A DNA stretch of 29,690 nt from the IMG/VR virus record IMGVR_UViG_3300042547_000498, positions 1 through 29,690 of that record; one strand, given 5' to 3'. Both the position numbers and the translations under genes were made by a program. Positions 26,176 to 29,690 of this stretch are shown in pieces. The notes under the pieces are model-generated. The model worked only from the letters and a program-made list of their open reading frames with translations. It searched no databases and was not told the origin of the DNA. How positions within the stretch are numbered: position 1 is the stretch's first letter; each line of letters begins with the position of its first letter. The stretch comes from a virus.

Positions 26176-28107
26176 ATGGAAAAAAACACGCGGATTGAGT
26201 CGGCGAGAGACTTTGCGGACACCCCGCAGGGCATGGCTCAGCGCTGGAGCGCCGAGATCGAGGCCAGCAAGAAGGAGCTCGAGAAGTTCCAAGAGAAAGC
26301 CGACAAAATTACCCGCCGTTATCTCGACAAGCGCGACGATTACCAGGAAGAGCAGTCGCGCGTAAATCTGTTCTGGTCGACGACCAAGGTTTTGCTGAGT
26401 TTGCTGTACGCCCGACCGCCACGCGCGTCTGTGGCGCGCTCGTTTCTCGACGCGGATGACGACCAGGCGCGCGTGGCCGGGCAGATCATGCAGCGCATGC
26501 TCAATCGCTCGTTCGACGACAACGTGTCGGACTGGGACGCGACCGTGCGCCAGGGCATCGAGGACTGGCTGATCGTTGGCATGGGCCAGCTGTGGCAGCG
26601 CTACGAGGTCGAGACCGTCGTCGAGGAGATTCCGCCGCAGATCGACCCGCTCACGGGCGAGGAGATTGCGCCGGCCTCGACGTACGAGCGCATCGTGAAC
26701 GAAGATACGCCCTGCGATTACGTTTACTGGAAGGATTTCTTTTGGTCGCCCGCGCGCACCTGGCCCGAGGTGCGCTGGGTCGCGCGCCGCGTGTACATGA
26801 CCAAAGATCAGCTCGTGAATCGCTTTGGCGAAGAGATTGCCAAGATCGTTCCGCTTGCGAGCACTAAGCCCAAAGATATGAACGACAGCCAGCCCGGCTT
26901 TGACGTTTGGTCAAAGGCCGAGGTGTACGAGATTTGGAACAAGGACGACAAGCGCGTCTACTGGCTCGCCAAGGGCTGCGAGATCATTCTCGACTACAAG
27001 GACGACCCGCTCGGGCTTGAGAAGTTCTTCCCGTGCCCGAAGCCGCTGATCGCGAACGTCACCTCGAGCAACTTCATGCCGCGCGCGGACTACATCTTCG
27101 CCGAGGATCAGTTTAACGAGCTCGACGAGATCAATACCCGCATTACCTGGCTCACGCGCGCTGCCAAAGTCATTGGCGTCTACGACAAGGCAGCTGATGG
27201 CGTGCAGCGCATGCTGAACCAGGCCGCGGAGAACCAGCTCATTCCGGTCGACAACTGGGCAATGTTTGCCGAGTCTGGCGGCGTGAAGGGCAAGGTCGAC
27301 TGGCTCCCAATTGAGCAAGTCGTCAACGCCATCGAGCGCCTGCGTCAGTACCGCCAGGACAAGACGGTGCAGATTTACGAGGTGCTTGGCATCTCTGATG
27401 TGATGCGAGGATCGTCACGCGCATCAGAGACCGCAACGGCGCAGCAGATCAAGGCGCAGTTTGGCTCGACGCGTATTCAGCTGCTGCAGTTCTACATTGC
27501 AGAGTGGATCACTGAGTCGCTGCGCATCAAGGCGGAAATCATTGCTAAGCATTTCCAACCGGAAACCATTATCACGCGCTCAAACATTATGCGCACGCCG
27601 GACGCGCAATACGCGCAGCCCGCGGTTCAGCTGATCAAAGACGAGCAGCTCGCCGAATATCGCGTCAGCGTTGAAGCAGACTCGATGGCCGCAATGGACT
27701 GGGCCGCCGAGCGCGACGCTGCCGTGCAGTTCATGCAGGGCTTAGGCGCATTCATCTCTCAGGTCTCGCCCATGGCGCAGGCCGTGCCAGGCGCCGCGCC
27801 GTACTTGCTGCGATTGCTGCAGTGGAGCGTGTCGAAGTTCCGCGTCTCTGGCGAGATCGAAGGAATACTCGATCAGGCGATTGCTCAAATGCAAAACGCT
27901 GGCATGCAGCCGCCGCAGCCTTCGCCGCTTCAGCAGGCGGAGGTTGCCGAAAAGATGGCGGGAGCCGAGGAGCGCAAGGCTAAAGCGCAGAGCACTTCGC
28001 TCGAGAATCAAGTCAAAGTTTTGCAGCTGAACGCGATGCGTACGCCAATGGCGCAGGCCGCGATGCAGCCTAACCCGCAGCTGCCGCCAGTCATGCCAGG
28101 AGCCTAA
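26176..28107 (+). CDS. Portal protein (podovirus type)
   Basis: The protein has 643 residues. It forms the dodecameric ring at the head vertex through which TerL packages DNA. Recognisable parts include an N-terminal helical part (ADKITRRYLDKRDDYQEEQSRVNLFWSTTKVLLSLLYARPPRASV, region ~41-85), a wing with VYWKDFFWSPARTWPEVRWVARR, the central FAEDQFNELDEINTRITWLTRAAK stem-type segment, the EVLGISDVMRGSSRASETATAQQIK motif and a C-terminal Gln/Ala-rich barrel-like tail. Size and motifs fit P22- or N4-like portals rather than siphovirus ones. The ATG abuts the TerL stop. Confidence 0.95.
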   Translation: MEKNTRIESARDFADTPQGMAQRWSAEIEASKKELEKFQEKADKITRRYLDKRDDYQEEQSRVNLFWSTTKVLLSLLYARPPRASVARSFLDADDDQARVAGQIMQRMLNRSFDDNVSDWDATVRQGIEDWLIVGMGQLWQRYEVETVVEEIPPQIDPLTGEEIAPASTYERIVNEDTPCDYVYWKDFFWSPARTWPEVRWVARRVYMTKDQLVNRFGEEIAKIVPLASTKPKDMNDSQPGFDVWSKAEVYEIWNKDDKRVYWLAKGCEIILDYKDDPLGLEKFFPCPKPLIANVTSSNFMPRADYIFAEDQFNELDEINTRITWLTRAAKVIGVYDKAADGVQRMLNQAAENQLIPVDNWAMFAESGGVKGKVDWLPIEQVVNAIERLRQYRQDKTVQIYEVLGISDVMRGSSRASETATAQQIKAQFGSTRIQLLQFYIAEWITESLRIKAEIIAKHFQPETIITRSNIMRTPDAQYAQPAVQLIKDEQLAEYRVSVEADSMAAMDWAAERDAAVQFMQGLGAFISQVSPMAQAVPGAAPYLLRLLQWSVSKFRVSGEIEGILDQAIAQMQNAGMQPPQPSPLQQAEVAEKMAGAEERKAKAQSTSLENQVKVLQLNAMRTPMAQAAMQPNPQLPPVMPGA

Positions 28108-28110
28108 GAA

Positions 28111-29690
28111 ATGGCAAACCCATACATTGACGAGCTTCGCCGCCGCGCTGAGATTTTTACTGCGCTAGAAAACCGCGATGACACCGATCTTGCAGACATG
28201 GGAGTTGATATTGCGGCAGGATTTTTGCCTGGCGTTGGACAAGCGCTTAGTGCTCGAGATTTCGAGCGCGCGCGCAAAGAGGGCGATGTGCTCGGGATGG
28301 GGCTTTCGACTCTTGGGATGATTCCTGTCGCTGGCGGCATACCGCGCGCGGTGATGATGGCCGCGAAGGCAGGCGGCAAAAAAGGTAAAAAAGCGGTTGG
28401 CGCCGTTTTTGACAACGTTACCGATTACGCCGAAGCGCAGCGCATGGCGCTGCGTGGAGATCACTTGAAGCGCACACCGGAAGGGAAGTACGTTGGCGCT
28501 CCCGCTGATGTCGACAGCCCGCAGAAGCTTTCTCGCAACAGACAGAACGCGCTACGCAAGGTTGAAGAGGGCGCATTCAACGCCAACTGGTATGACCGCG
28601 CCCGCGATACCGCGACCGACGTGTCTGGTGGCGACCCAGCAATGGCCGCTATGTTTGCCCGAGGGGGTGCGGCATATAGCCCGCAGGCAACTCCCGAGGT
28701 TGAGGTAGGCGCGCTTGTTCGTCAGCACAACGCCAAGGTGTTACGCGGCGAAGACGCCGTGCCGCGCACTGGAGCGCAAGCGCGAAACGTTGCGCGTGCG
28801 TATTCAGAAAACGCAATGGGCGGTTACAACATCGACCCCAGCGTTGTTCGCTTGGGTAAAAAAACCGGACCGTATGCAGACGCAAAAGACCCGACCATTC
28901 CGTCCGAGTCTTTATACAAAACTGCGAATGACATTTGGCACGGCCGTGTCATGGGGTACGGCGAGAATTTTTCGCGTGGCTTTACGCCGCAAGAGCATGG
29001 ATTTTTGACCGGCGAAAACCTGGTGCTGGCTGATACGGCGCAGCGCAAAGGGTTTGGTAAGGACGTGCTGCCGGAAGGTTACGAGTGGACGCCGCGATCA
29101 GCGCAGGCCGCCACTTGGGGCGCTCAGCGTCTCGAGAAATACAAGGGCGATTACGCTAACGCCGTCAAGAAAGCGCTTCGTGCTGGCAAAAAGCCACCTA
29201 AAGCGGCAAGCGAACAAGAGCTTGTTGATCGCGCAAGTTATGGCATCGATTCTGCGGTCCCGCGATACACCGCAAACGATACTTTTGAATTTGTCACCGG
29301 CGAGAACACCGGCCACTTGGCTGGTCTGAACCGCGCGGATGAGGCGACGCGTGAAGCCTACACCGACGCAATGGGCGAGGCTTACTTACGCACGCCGTCC
29401 GGCGCGATGCGCGATCCGATCTACGACTCGTTCCAGATGTACCAGCGCGAAGCGCTGCCGACGCGGGGGACGTACGTCAACTCGCAAGGCGTCGTCGAGA
29501 ACAATCCAGGCTTTACTTCTCGGCCGCTTGTGTCGTTGCGCTCGTCCGATCTCGGTACTACTGCAAGCGGAAAGCCTAAGCGCGGCGGCCCAGAGATCGT
29601 GCCGGAAGATACGCGCGCGGCTCGCTACGCAGGCGCCTTGCGCGGACTGATTACAGGCCAGGAGTCGACTGGCTTCAATAAATTCACGCC
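28111..29690 (+). CDS. Large virion/polyvalent-type protein, 3' end beyond the window
   Basis: ATG 28111 is preceded by AGGAGCCTAAGAA, and the frame is open to the last base (526 full codons). After a short charged helix, residues ~28-90 have an Ala/Gly-rich, moderately hydrophobic segment (GVDIAAGFLPGVGQALSARDFE; GMGLSTLGMIPVAGGIPRAV) of the kind found in large phage polyvalent proteins and pre-toxin regions. The remainder is soluble, with Tyr/Gly-rich parts (NAMGGYNIDPSVVRLGKK; NDIWHGRVMGYGENFSRGF) and repeated GEN elements. There is no identified catalytic motif. Position right after the portal suggests a virion protein, possibly one injected with the DNA. Codon use matches its neighbours. 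Confidence 0.88.
   Translation, partial: MANPYIDELRRRAEIFTALENRDDTDLADMGVDIAAGFLPGVGQALSARDFERARKEGDVLGMGLSTLGMIPVAGGIPRAVMMAAKAGGKKGKKAVGAVFDNVTDYAEAQRMALRGDHLKRTPEGKYVGAPADVDSPQKLSRNRQNALRKVEEGAFNANWYDRARDTATDVSGGDPAMAAMFARGGAAYSPQATPEVEVGALVRQHNAKVLRGEDAVPRTGAQARNVARAYSENAMGGYNIDPSVVRLGKKTGPYADAKDPTIPSESLYKTANDIWHGRVMGYGENFSRGFTPQEHGFLTGENLVLADTAQRKGFGKDVLPEGYEWTPRSAQAATWGAQRLEKYKGDYANAVKKALRAGKKPPKAASEQELVDRASYGIDSAVPRYTANDTFEFVTGENTGHLAGLNRADEATREAYTDAMGEAYLRTPSGAMRDPIYDSFQMYQREALPTRGTYVNSQGVVENNPGFTSRPLVSLRSSDLGTTASGKPKRGGPEIVPEDTRAARYAGALRGLITGQESTGFNKFT

Noticed and set aside
27408-27422. ATGCGA-GGA-TCGTCA as a further operator
   Set aside because: Only 9 of 12 arm positions match and it is inside the portal gene; it shows the level of chance matches.

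Overview
The window reads as about 29.7 kb of one temperate, tailed double-stranded DNA phage (or prophage) with a podovirus-type virion. The portal and terminase are podovirus-like, internal or ejection proteins sit between the tail genes and the fibres, and no tape measure or contractile-tail genes are visible. The host is probably a Gram-negative proteobacterium. The phage carries the 3' half of an initiator-type tRNA-Met as its attachment core, perfect consensus IHF sites flank that core, and the lysis genes are of the holin plus cytoplasmic lysozyme type. Both ends of the window lie inside genes. The left end is the tail of a virion gene and the right end is an open gene just after the portal. 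If the genome is circular or circularly permuted, the missing part (capsid, head completion, tail hub) should join the right end to the left end; this is inference.

Left arm, rightward late genes (1-13740): the 3' end of a virion protein, a proline-rich linker protein, a GNAT-like acetyltransferase, and an internal virion protein with six 18-residue repeats and a C-terminal S74 (endosialidase chaperone) domain. Three more probable internal or ejection proteins follow. Then come a receptor-binding block (long tail fibre, small beta protein, glycine-rich adhesin, fibre-assembly-like protein), two tiny membrane proteins, a three-segment holin, a lysozyme, a mini HExxH metalloprotease-like protein and an HTH-metallophosphoesterase fusion.

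Attachment and lysogeny region (13741-19670): a compact lambda-like attP with two tandem-decamer arm sites, two perfect IHF matches, a tRNA-fMet 3' core and an 8-bp-arm palindrome. It is followed on the minus strand by a tyrosine integrase, an excisionase-like HTH protein and a recombination/DNA-processing operon: Hjc-like nuclease, small membrane protein, DUF3310, Cas4/RecB-like Fe-S exonuclease, DUF669 protein, Sak4-like ATPase and a Sak4-cluster accessory protein. The CI-like repressor lies upstream, divergent from a Cro-like protein.

Replication and early small-gene region (19687-23745): a large RepB-type primase fused to a RepA-like helicase runs rightward and converges on a leftward operon of eight small overlapping genes, several of them coiled-coil or membrane proteins. 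A palindrome of the form ATGCGA-N3-TCGCAT occurs at two early leftward control points, with a degenerate copy at a third, and is a candidate repressor operator.

Packaging region (23746-29690): a roughly 300-bp divergent intergenic stretch rich in inverted repeats (candidate cos/pac or control region), a small membrane protein with a strong Shine-Dalgarno, the probable small terminase, large terminase, portal and a large partial virion or polyvalent protein. A 19/21 inverted match to the attP arm repeats lies inside the small terminase gene.
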